This document shows positions 1 through 5,290 of a stretch of DNA of 5,290 nucleotides, in pieces. Each line of letters begins with the position of its first letter. The first letter of the stretch is position 1. This DNA comes from a bacterium (GTDB lineage Bacteria > UBP14 > UBA6098 > B30-G16). A program made the position numbers and the translations under genes. The notes under the pieces were generated by a model. The model was given only the letters and a program-made list of their open reading frames with translations. It was not told the origin of the DNA and ran no database searches. The stretch spans positions 1 through 5,290 of the forward strand of contig JAUXEQ010000122.1 in NCBI GenBank assembly GCA_030620455.1, written 5' to 3'.

Positions 1-757
1 CAGTGGTGGAAATAATAAACTTGTAGGTAATTCTATTTTGGATAATTCTGGTTCCTTCTGAGTTGACAATATATTGTCTCCTATAACCAGATAAAAATTC
101 AACCTCTGAGTTTCTTATATATGGATAATTCTTTAAAACCATTGAAACATTTTTAACGTGTTCTTTCCATAGAACTGAATCGATATCCCATTCCAAAGGT
201 GGCTCAGAATATGTGTGCGGCTCTTCCTTAGTCATGTCCGGTTTCTCTTTTTTCTCTGCTGCAACCTCGAGCGCGGCTTTTTTGCTGTTGAATACCTCGT
301 GTGCATTTTTAAACTCGTTGTCGGTGATTAGCCAAATATCCCTGCGTATAGCATTATAATCGTCTTCAATTGTTACATCTCTTTCGTATCCAACACCACC
401 AGTTAGAATTCTTGAAGCAGTGCGAGCATCGCCAAAATATGAGTTATCCAATTCATAATCGCCAATTCGAATATCCATAGATAATTCTCGAGAAGGCGTG
501 TCTGAAATGTATAGAATACTGCCGAAGGATCCGCCTATGGACAGCCTTTTTCTGTCATTTAAACCATAAGAAATGAAATATGCAGCTTCTAAATCCTCGC
601 TCTTAAGTTTTTCAATCGACCTATCGAGTTCATCGGTTAGAGCTTTCATGAGAATCTTGTCGGTGTTTGTGTATAATTTTTGTCCGAAAGTCGAGCCAAA
701 CAGTAACGCTAATACAATGAATAGAAGCGTTCCTAATCTAATGTTCTTGTAATTCAT
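1..757 (-). CDS. Exported TldD/PmbA-like protein, N-terminal part only (runs off left edge)
   Basis: Seen: an open frame reads leftward from ATG at 757-755 to the window edge, giving 252 residues without a stop. The start is set by the Shine-Dalgarno TAAGGAGT (complement of 763-770), five bases before the ATG. Residues 1-25 look like a Sec signal peptide: Lys4/Arg7, a hydrophobic core at 10-20, and likely cleavage after Gly25. Residues 35-252 align with residues 29-242 of the neighbouring TldD-like protein: YFISY (60-64) with YYMSY, MDIRIGDYELDN (94-105) with VEIRVGDFSLDN, IWLITDNEF (141-149) with LWLATEDKF, and QYIVNSEGT (228-236) with RYFVTNEGT. A Lys/Glu-rich linker lies near 159-180. The start is 33 bp past the upstream gene's stop, so co-transcription is likely. 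Family knowledge: TldD-type proteins pair as TldD (catalytic) and TldE/PmbA (no metal motif). The metal-binding half lies outside the window, so I cannot say which type this is. Confidence 0.85.
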   Translation of the reverse strand, partial: MNYKNIRLGTLLFIVLALLFGSTFGQKLYTNTDKILMKALTDELDRSIEKLKSEDLEAAYFISYGLNDRKRLSIGGSFGSILYISDTPSRELSMDIRIGDYELDNSYFGDARTASRILTGGVGYERDVTIEDDYNAIRRDIWLITDNEFKNAHEVFNSKKAALEVAAEKKEKPDMTKEEPHTYSEPPLEWDIDSVLWKEHVKNVSMVLKNYPYIRNSEVEFLSGYRRQYIVNSEGTRIIQNRITYKFIISTT

Positions 758-790
758 TTTATACTCCTTAATTTTATTTGCTAAAATTAC

Positions 791-2473
791 TTATTGACGT
801 TCAGGTGGATCGAGGATTGGTGGTTTGTTTTTGGATTTGTACTTCTTTTCAACCTCGATTTGAGAAACAAGAATCGAAGGTGAAACCGCTGAAACATTAA
901 TCATTCCTGACTCTGCACCGCAATACCCGTTAAATACTTTAGTATCATCTCCCGTAGCAATAATTTTGCTGAACGATGTCAATGGTGTGCCCACAATATC
1001 GACGCCGCGGACGAGTTCGTCCGGTCTGCCGTCGACATAGATACGCCAGACTCTCAGAGGAACAACTTTGAATGCCTGAGGAGTATATCGCATTGTCATT
1101 GTGAATCCTCCAGAGATGTCGTCGAAAATGAGACCCCATTCCTTTCCCTGTGCTTTAACCTCTTTAATTAGTTCTTTCTTAAGCTTGTCGAAAGGCATTG
1201 TCTTATTCGACTCGACAATCAAATTTCCTTGTCTTGCAACACAATCATAACCGTGCCGCTTTCTTCCATGACCATTGGACTGCAGAAAATTATTGAGGGG
1301 ATTGCGAGACATTAAAAAATTTCTTAAAACACCGTTCTCAACTACATGGACACTTCTCGATTTAACACCTTCGTCATCGTATTTGTAATAACCGTTTAGA
1401 AATGTTCCATTGTATCTTTCCATCGAGGCATCGTCGTATATAGAAATGAAATCTGGCAGAATTTCCTTTCCAACTTTCTTGGCAAATGTCTGACCTTCAT
1501 TTTCGTCCTTTTGGCGATGACCTTCGACTCTGTGTCCAAAAATTTCATGAAAGAACACACCTGCGGCTTTGCTTTTCAGTATGGCTGGTCCTGTGTATGG
1601 TTCAACAATAGGTGCATTTTGAAGGATTTCAAGGTTATGGAGAATAGTATCTATCTTTGCGAATACAACTTCATCTGATGGCAGATCGGATAACGATTCT
1701 CCGATAACACTCTCGTAATTATACATATTCATTCCATCATCCGCTTTTGTGGATGCATAAATACTTAAGAGAACTCTTGGTTCGCTAATTCTAATTATTG
1801 TGCCCTCGTTAGTGACGAAATATCTAATGGTATTGTTTACCCGAATTCTTACACTTGAGTTAAGTATAAAATCTTTGTCGATAAACTTTTCGGAATATTT
1901 CTTGATTTTGTCTGCCCAGGTTGCGCTGTCTATTTCCAAATTAACAATTTCACCTATGTACGTTTCAGGTTCGATAGGCGAAAAATCCCCGGATGTGTCA
2001 TCTCGTTCTACTTTTACCTTAACATCACCCAGAACTTTGATGTAATCCTCCTGAGCGGTTCTAAATTTATCCTCGGTCGCCAACCATAGCCTATGCTTTA
2101 TCACATCTATATCATCATCGATACTTGTAGTTGTGGGAATATCTACCATCCGATAATACCGACTCCAATCGAACTCTGAAAGAGGATGTGTATTGTCCAA
2201 CGAGAAATCACCGACACGAATTTCAACGTCCATATATCGTCGTTTGGAGTCGCTATAACTCTCCAAAGCCCCAAATTGTGCCAAAAAAGAGACGTTTGAA
2301 ATATCAGTTATTGTGTAGGACATATAATAAACCGGAGCATTTCCTGAATCTTTAAGTTTATCAAAAGCTCTATCGATCTCTTCCTGCATAGCTGTAAGTA
2401 TTGGCGTTTCTACTGCTAAACTAAGAGTTAATAATGCAAGCAATGTCATTGAAATAAAAAATATCCTCGACAT
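791..2473 (-). CDS. Exported TldD-type zinc metalloprotease
   Basis: Seen: a 560-residue protein with ATG at 2473 and TAA ending at 791. The strong purine-rich site GGGGAGGG (complement of 2478-2485) precedes this ATG, and only this start keeps the whole signal peptide. Residues 1-20 are a Sec signal (Arg3, hydrophobic 4-17, likely cleavage SLA|VE). Residues about 30-245 form the N-terminal domain, with NNTIRYFVTNEGT at 213-225 as its clearest family block. Residues about 290-545 form the metalloprotease domain, with HEIFGH at 309-314 (HExxxH: His309, Glu310, His314) and Cys518 in YCGAESG, matching the third metal ligand of TldD. DDEGVKSR (366-373) and VENGVLRNFL (378-387) are also family blocks. 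The tail after 543 is basic and Pro-rich. Known: TldD with TldE degrades unfolded or leader peptides in the cytoplasm, for example in microcin B17 maturation. Odd: this copy is exported and longer than the usual 450-480 residues, so a periplasmic peptide-degrading role is inferred. The substrate is unknown. It is probably the first gene of an operon with the paralogue downstream. Confidence 0.93.
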   Translation of the reverse strand: MSRIFFISMTLLALLTLSLAVETPILTAMQEEIDRAFDKLKDSGNAPVYYMSYTITDISNVSFLAQFGALESYSDSKRRYMDVEIRVGDFSLDNTHPLSEFDWSRYYRMVDIPTTTSIDDDIDVIKHRLWLATEDKFRTAQEDYIKVLGDVKVKVERDDTSGDFSPIEPETYIGEIVNLEIDSATWADKIKKYSEKFIDKDFILNSSVRIRVNNTIRYFVTNEGTIIRISEPRVLLSIYASTKADDGMNMYNYESVIGESLSDLPSDEVVFAKIDTILHNLEILQNAPIVEPYTGPAILKSKAAGVFFHEIFGHRVEGHRQKDENEGQTFAKKVGKEILPDFISIYDDASMERYNGTFLNGYYKYDDEGVKSRSVHVVENGVLRNFLMSRNPLNNFLQSNGHGRKRHGYDCVARQGNLIVESNKTMPFDKLKKELIKEVKAQGKEWGLIFDDISGGFTMTMRYTPQAFKVVPLRVWRIYVDGRPDELVRGVDIVGTPLTSFSKIIATGDDTKVFNGYCGAESGMINVSAVSPSILVSQIEVEKKYKSKNKPPILDPPERQ

Positions 2474-2596
2474 CTTTCCCTCCCCTTTTTTTAAGATTGT
2501 TTATTCCCCTTTAATAAAATATACGAATAAATAAAAATATAGTATAAAAAACAGTATTTCAGAAAAAATTTATTAAAAAGGTCCTTCAATAAAAAA

Positions 2597-2620
2597 ATTG
2601 ATCGAAGAATTGATCGAAGA
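2597..2620. repeat. Perfect 12-bp tandem duplication
   Basis: The 12-mer ATTGATCGAAGA occurs twice with no spacer, at 2597-2608 and 2609-2620. It sits in the divergent promoter region, about 124 bp from the TldD-like start and 143 bp from the dehydrogenase start. Direct repeats spaced by about one helical turn can be paired operator half-sites. A chance replication-slippage duplication is equally possible. Each copy holds the palindrome TGATCG/A-like core (GATC). Confidence 0.8.
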
Positions 2621-2670
2621 AATGTAGTAAATCATATTCAAATCGTAGCCATTCGTTTCATCGATATAAT
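2610..2670 (+). promoter_or_regulatory. Weak candidate promoter elements for the P5C dehydrogenase gene
   Basis: Two options are visible and neither is convincing. TTGATC at 2610-2615, inside the second repeat copy, is 17 bp from CATATT at 2633-2638; each hexamer matches four of six sigma-70 consensus positions. Separately, TATAAT at 2665-2670 is a perfect -10 hexamer, but no TTG-type -35 lies 15-19 bp upstream. If the first pair is used, the duplicated 12-mer would overlap the -35 and could regulate it. AT-rich DNA produces such hexamers often. Confidence 0.25.
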
Positions 2671-2763
2671 TTTCTCTAAATAAACTTGCTCATATGATTA
2701 TAAAATAATATTTTTTCCTCACGGATTTATACTTATAAAAAAATTATCAATAAGGAGGAAATT

Positions 2764-4320
2764 ATGCTTCCATCGTTCAAGCCAGAACCTTATGTCGATT
2801 TTTCCCTGCCTGAGAATCAAAAGAAAATGAAGGAGGCTTTGAGCAAAGTCCGAGCAGAGTTAGGCAAGGAATACCCTCTTATTATAGGTGGAGAAGAGGT
2901 TAAATCGGATAACACTTTTAATTCAATTAATCCTTCAAATCCTGATGAAATTATAGGAATTTGCCAAAAAGCGAGTCCAGAACAAGCTAAACGTGCAGTC
3001 GATCTTGCCTATAAGCGTTTCGATACTTGGCGATTCATGCCCATCGAGGAGAGAGGGGCTATTTTACTTCGTGCGGCACAACTTGCTAAACAAAGATTCT
3101 TTGAACTGTCTGCATGGCAGGTTCTTGAAGTTGGCAAAAACTTTATCGAGGCTTATGCTGATCTAGCAGAGATGATCGACTTTTTCGAATTTTACGGTAG
3201 GGAAATAATTCGATACGGCAGACGAGATGATCTTACTCCGTATCCCAATGAACTGAATACAATCGACTATATCCCTATAGGACCGATTGTTGTAATTCCA
3301 CCGTGGAATTTTCCTATGGCGATAACCGGCGGCATGGCTTCAGCGGCGATTGTAACGGGCAATACGGTTATATTGAAACCATCCTCCGATGCTCCAATTT
3401 GTGCATGGCAGATATCCAAACTTTTATGGGAAGCCGGTGCACCTAAGGATGTACTAACATATCTATCAGGACCGGGCGCTATTGCAGGTGTTCATTTGGT
3501 TGAGCATCCAAAGACTCGAATGATCGCTTTCACAGGTTCGAAGGAAGTCGGCTTAGATATTGTAGAACGTGCAGCCAAAACTGCACCAGGGCAAATATGG
3601 ATAAAGAGAGTTATTGCCGAAATGGGTGGTAAGGATTTTCTCTTGGTTGACGAAACAGCTGATATTGAGGATGTTGCAAAGGGCATTGTGTCTTCTGCAT
3701 TCAGTTTTCAAGGGCAGAAATGTTCCGCTGGTTCAAGAGCGATTATTGTAGATGAGGTTTACGATCGTATTGTTGGTCGTATTGTCGAGTTAACTAAATC
3801 ACTAAATATAGGCACACCTGAGGATTGGAAGAATTACTCGGGTCCAGTTATTAATCAAAAAGCTGAAAAGAATATTTTAGCTTACATAGAAATAGGAAAG
3901 GGAGAGGGGAAACTTCTCTTGGGTGGCAACAAAGTCGATGGTTTACCGGGATACTTCATAGAACCGACAATTTTCGGCGATATCGAGCCAGGAGCGAGGA
4001 TCGAGCAAGAGGAGATTTTTGGACCAGTTCTTTCAGTTATACGTGTTAGGGATTGGGAGGAAGGAATTAAAGTTGCTAATGATACAATTTATGGACTCAC
4101 TGGCAGCTATTACTCCAACAATCGTGCGCGAATTGCCAGAGCTAAAAGAGAACTTCACGTCGGCAACCTATACATTAATCGCAAATCTACCGGTGCCTTA
4201 GTCGATATACATCCATTCGGTGGATTCAACATGTCCGGCACCGATTCTAAAGCAGGTGGCAGAGATTACTTATTGCTATTTTTGCAGGCGAAATTGATTT
4301 CCGAGAGATTGGATTATTAG
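2764..4320 (+). CDS. rocA: 1-pyrroline-5-carboxylate dehydrogenase (L-glutamate gamma-semialdehyde dehydrogenase), RocA/PruA type
   Basis: It oxidises L-glutamate 5-semialdehyde (in equilibrium with 1-pyrroline-5-carboxylate) to glutamate using NAD+. This is the last step of proline catabolism and of the ornithine route of arginine catabolism, in the cytoplasm. Seen: 518 residues, close to the roughly 515 of Bacillus RocA, with the aldehyde dehydrogenase fold motifs in order: PWNFP (180-184, Asn182), KPSS (205-208, NAD binding), FTGS (256-259), IAEMGGKD (284-291, general base Glu286), GQKCSA (317-322, catalytic Cys320), EEIFGP (416-421) and PFGGFNMSGTDSKAGG (484-499). The last block and the N-terminal KPEPYVDFS are signatures of this subfamily rather than of general aldehyde dehydrogenases. 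The N-terminal match and the AAGGAGGA site fix the start. It is a stand-alone enzyme with no proline dehydrogenase domain, and no proline or arginine gene is adjacent in this window. Nothing appears broken. Confidence 0.96.
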   Translation: MLPSFKPEPYVDFSLPENQKKMKEALSKVRAELGKEYPLIIGGEEVKSDNTFNSINPSNPDEIIGICQKASPEQAKRAVDLAYKRFDTWRFMPIEERGAILLRAAQLAKQRFFELSAWQVLEVGKNFIEAYADLAEMIDFFEFYGREIIRYGRRDDLTPYPNELNTIDYIPIGPIVVIPPWNFPMAITGGMASAAIVTGNTVILKPSSDAPICAWQISKLLWEAGAPKDVLTYLSGPGAIAGVHLVEHPKTRMIAFTGSKEVGLDIVERAAKTAPGQIWIKRVIAEMGGKDFLLVDETADIEDVAKGIVSSAFSFQGQKCSAGSRAIIVDEVYDRIVGRIVELTKSLNIGTPEDWKNYSGPVINQKAEKNILAYIEIGKGEGKLLLGGNKVDGLPGYFIEPTIFGDIEPGARIEQEEIFGPVLSVIRVRDWEEGIKVANDTIYGLTGSYYSNNRARIARAKRELHVGNLYINRKSTGALVDIHPFGGFNMSGTDSKAGGRDYLLLFLQAKLISERLDY

Positions 4321-4380
4321 GGAATCTTTTCATTCTCTCGTCCGGTTTTAACTGATGTCGTAATGCATTTGATCCTTGAC

Positions 4381-4401
4381 TGTCTCGACATTATCGAGAC
4401 A
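4381..4401. repeat. Perfect 8-bp inverted repeat downstream of the dehydrogenase gene
   Basis: TGTCTCGA (4381-4388) and TCGAGACA (4394-4401) are exact reverse complements around a five-base CATTA loop. The element starts 61 bp after the dehydrogenase stop. It could form an RNA hairpin that ends or protects the dehydrogenase transcript, but no T-run follows, so it is not a canonical intrinsic terminator. As DNA it could be an operator for the lipoprotein gene, although it is about 180 bp from that start. Another TCGAGA lies at 4413-4418 and a TCTCG at 4336-4340. Confidence 0.6.
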
Positions 4402-4445
4402 CCTTCTCATAATCGAGAGGATAAAGAAAACGTATCGACTTATAT

Positions 4446-4480
4446 TCTCCTTTCTTCTTAGGGAGAAAGAAACTAGGAGA
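4446..4480 (+). repeat. Pyrimidine/purine imperfect hairpin
   Basis: TCTCCTTTCTT (4446-4456) can pair with AAGAAA (4467-4472) and, after a CTA bulge, GGAGA (4476-4480), giving an 11-bp bulged stem with a ten-base loop. The left arm can instead pair more locally: TTCTCC (4445-4450) with GGAGAA (4462-4467). No T-run follows, so terminator function is doubtful. It lies about 100 bp before the lipoprotein start. Confidence 0.4.
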
Positions 4481-4521
4481 TAGAGGGGTTTCATAGTAAA
4501 ATGAGAATTATGAAAAAATAA

Positions 4522-4550
4522 TTTACAATAGCATGTTTATTGTTTAATCT
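4522..4550 (+). promoter_or_regulatory. Weak candidate promoter for the lipoprotein gene
   Basis: TTTACA at 4522-4527 matches five of six positions of the -35 consensus. Exactly 17 bp later TAATCT (4545-4550) is only a poor -10, and an alternative TATAGC at 4550-4555 is spaced too far. The position, about 30 bp upstream of the ATG, would leave a short leader containing the AAGGAGT ribosome binding site at 4571-4577. The call rests on spacing and position only. Confidence 0.25.
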
Positions 4551-4581
4551 ATAGCATGAAGGACTTTGAAAAGGAGTTATT

Positions 4582-5133
4582 ATGAAAAAAAATAAAATTC
4601 TGTTTCTATTAATTTCCAGCGCACTAATTTTTGCAGGTTGTACTTCTGTTAGTTATCGTGTTAATGTTATCGAGGATGAAATTCCCGGCGTTACAATTTA
4701 CAGAATGCGCAACAATCTTTTGGGTTCGGATGATCGTTTTTTAACTACCGGCAACGCGTATTTGAATCTGCAGAAGAATGCCAGGAATACCGATGTCTCA
4801 TATTACATGATTCTTGAATATTATACCGAAAAATGGCTTCTCATCCGGGAGGGTGAATCGTTAGTGCTTACTATCGATGGCGAAACGGTAGGTTATAGAG
4901 GAGAAGGCAGCAAAAATCATCGAGATATAACCTCACAAGGCGCTTATATTGAAAAGGCTTTCTATAATATTGAGCCCTCAGACATTGAAAGAATTGCAAC
5001 CGCAAAATCTATCGCTGTGAAAATTATTGGTGACGATGCTTTTATCTACAGACATTTCGCGGCTGGTAATAGCAAAAATTTTAGGTTATTCTATTGCGAA
5101 TATGTGGACAAAACCGCCAAGTTCTGTGAGTAA
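4582..5133 (+). CDS. Lipoprotein of unknown function
   Basis: I do not recognise this family. Seen: 183 residues, with ATG preceded by AAGGAGT (4571-4577), four bases upstream. Residues 1-19 are a lipoprotein signal peptide (Lys2, Lys3, Lys5, hydrophobic 6-18) ending in the lipobox FAGC with lipidated Cys20. Phe at the -3 position is slightly unusual. Residue +2 is Thr, not Asp, which under the E. coli Lol rule favours the outer membrane. The mature part alternates hydrophobic and polar residues, with a likely beta-rich core: YYMILEYY (74-81), EKWLLIREGESLVLTIDGE (83-101), a short helix-like IERIATAKSI (135-144), then AVKIIGD (145-151). Two cysteines near the end, Cys172 and Cys182, could form a disulphide. 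It has its own intergenic region upstream and a convergent gene downstream, so it is probably transcribed alone. Surface or envelope location is inferred from the lipobox. Confidence 0.85.
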   Translation: MKKNKILFLLISSALIFAGCTSVSYRVNVIEDEIPGVTIYRMRNNLLGSDDRFLTTGNAYLNLQKNARNTDVSYYMILEYYTEKWLLIREGESLVLTIDGETVGYRGEGSKNHRDITSQGAYIEKAFYNIEPSDIERIATAKSIAVKIIGDDAFIYRHFAAGNSKNFRLFYCEYVDKTAKFCE

Positions 5134-5181
5134 TTTAATAAAGAAATTAATATTTTACCGTTTGCGGGAATCTTAAACATA

Positions 5182-5219
5182 ATTCATATAATTGATCAGG
5201 AATAATTATACAAATGAAT
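5182..5219. terminator. AT-rich hairpin between convergent genes, possible weak bidirectional terminator
   Basis: TATAATT (5187-5193) pairs with AATTATA (5204-5210) around a ten-base loop. Outside it, ATTCA (5182-5186) pairs with TGAAT (5215-5219) after a four-base bulge. It lies in the 94-bp gap between the lipoprotein stop and the convergent minus-strand stop, the usual place for a shared terminator. The stem has almost no G-C pairs and no clear T-run, so termination is uncertain. Confidence 0.25.
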
Positions 5220-5227
5220 ATAGCTAC

Positions 5228-5290
5228 TTAGAATCTTATATCAATTTCCACACCTTTGGTAAGCATAATACTGAACTGACTGTTATAATC
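5228..5290 (-). CDS. C-terminal end of a probable outer-membrane beta-barrel protein (runs off right edge)
   Basis: Seen: reading leftward from the right edge, the frame ending in TAA (complement of 5228-5230) is open for 20 codons and ends in KGVEIDIRF. In the last strand Val, Ile, Ile and Phe alternate with Glu, Asp and Arg, and the final residue is Phe. Known: a closing amphipathic strand with terminal Phe is the typical Bam-recognised signal of outer-membrane barrel proteins. Inferred: this is the 3' end of such a gene, convergent with the lipoprotein gene. With only 20 residues visible, the family cannot be named and chance openness of the frame is possible. Confidence 0.45.
   Translation of the reverse strand, partial: DYNSQFSIMLTKGVEIDIRF

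Larger units (their letters stand above)
2474..2763. other. AT-rich divergent intergenic region
   Basis: This 290-bp region separates the divergent starts of the TldD-like gene (minus) and the P5C dehydrogenase gene (plus), so promoters for both should lie here. It is dominated by A and T runs and contains no open frame worth calling. It holds the perfect 12-bp tandem duplication at 2597-2620. At 2752-2759, AAGGAGGA forms a near-ideal ribosome binding site four bases before the dehydrogenase ATG. For the minus-strand gene, the best -10-like hexamer is TATACT (complement of 2541-2546), but only T-rich sequence lies at -35 distance. I see no riboswitch or tRNA. Confidence 0.7.

Noticed and set aside
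945..1139. 64-codon open frame on the minus strand
   Set aside because: It lies entirely inside the TldD-like gene in another frame; the peptide has no recognisable motif and the host gene is strongly supported.
1800..2045. 81-codon open frame on the plus strand
   Set aside because: Antisense to the TldD-like N-terminal domain, with no family resemblance or clear ribosome binding site; a shadow frame.
2131..2355. 74-codon open frame on the plus strand
   Set aside because: Antisense to the TldD-like gene and compositionally odd; a shadow frame.
2597..2620. Tandem 12-mers as a minimal CRISPR or iteron array
   Set aside because: Only two short copies with no spacers, and no cas or replication gene nearby.
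2474..2763. Riboswitch or structured leader ahead of the dehydrogenase gene
   Set aside because: The sequence is almost all A/T runs with no G-C rich stems or recognisable aptamer core.
3492..3686. 64-codon open frame on the minus strand
   Set aside because: Antisense to the catalytic region of the dehydrogenase, whose conserved codons explain the sequence.
4019..4201. 60-codon open frame on the plus strand
   Set aside because: Overlaps the conserved C-terminal part of the dehydrogenase in another frame; no independent support.
4501..4521. Six-codon frame MRIMKK before a stop, upstream of the lipoprotein gene
   Set aside because: Considered as a leader peptide, but the nearest purine-rich site (GAGGGG at 4483-4488) is too far away and the peptide has no regulatory residue run.

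Overview
The window is AT-rich DNA from a Gram-negative bacterium. The evidence is two exported proteins with Sec signal peptides, a lipoprotein with a lipobox, and a C-terminal peptide shaped like the last strand of an outer-membrane beta-barrel. Every readable start has a strong Shine-Dalgarno sequence. I cannot name the phylum. An FCB-type or candidate-phylum bacterium fits the exported TldD-like proteins, but this is inference only.

Left part, 1-2473, minus strand: two tandem genes 33 bp apart, probably one operon. The first transcribed is a complete 560-residue exported TldD-type metalloprotease with HExxxH and the C-terminal metal-site cysteine. The second runs off the left edge. Its visible 252 residues have their own signal peptide and align with the N-terminal domain of the first protein, so it is a diverged paralogue. 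The pair resembles the TldD/TldE (PmbA) two-subunit protease, but both are predicted to be exported rather than cytoplasmic.

Middle, 2474-4320: a very AT-rich divergent intergenic region carries a perfect 12-bp tandem duplication. It is followed on the plus strand by a complete RocA/PruA-type 1-pyrroline-5-carboxylate dehydrogenase with all catalytic residues. This gene stands alone here: no proline dehydrogenase domain or other proline or arginine gene is visible.

Right part, 4321-5290: a 261-bp intergenic region holds a perfect inverted repeat and a pyrimidine/purine hairpin. Next comes an unrecognised 183-residue lipoprotein on the plus strand. After it lies a convergent gene on the minus strand, of which only the last 20 residues are inside the window; they end in an amphipathic strand with terminal Phe.

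The neighbours do not form one obvious pathway. The left pair probably works together in the cell envelope, the dehydrogenase is central amino-acid catabolism, and the right-hand genes are envelope components of unknown role. I found no mobile element, CRISPR array, tRNA or rRNA.
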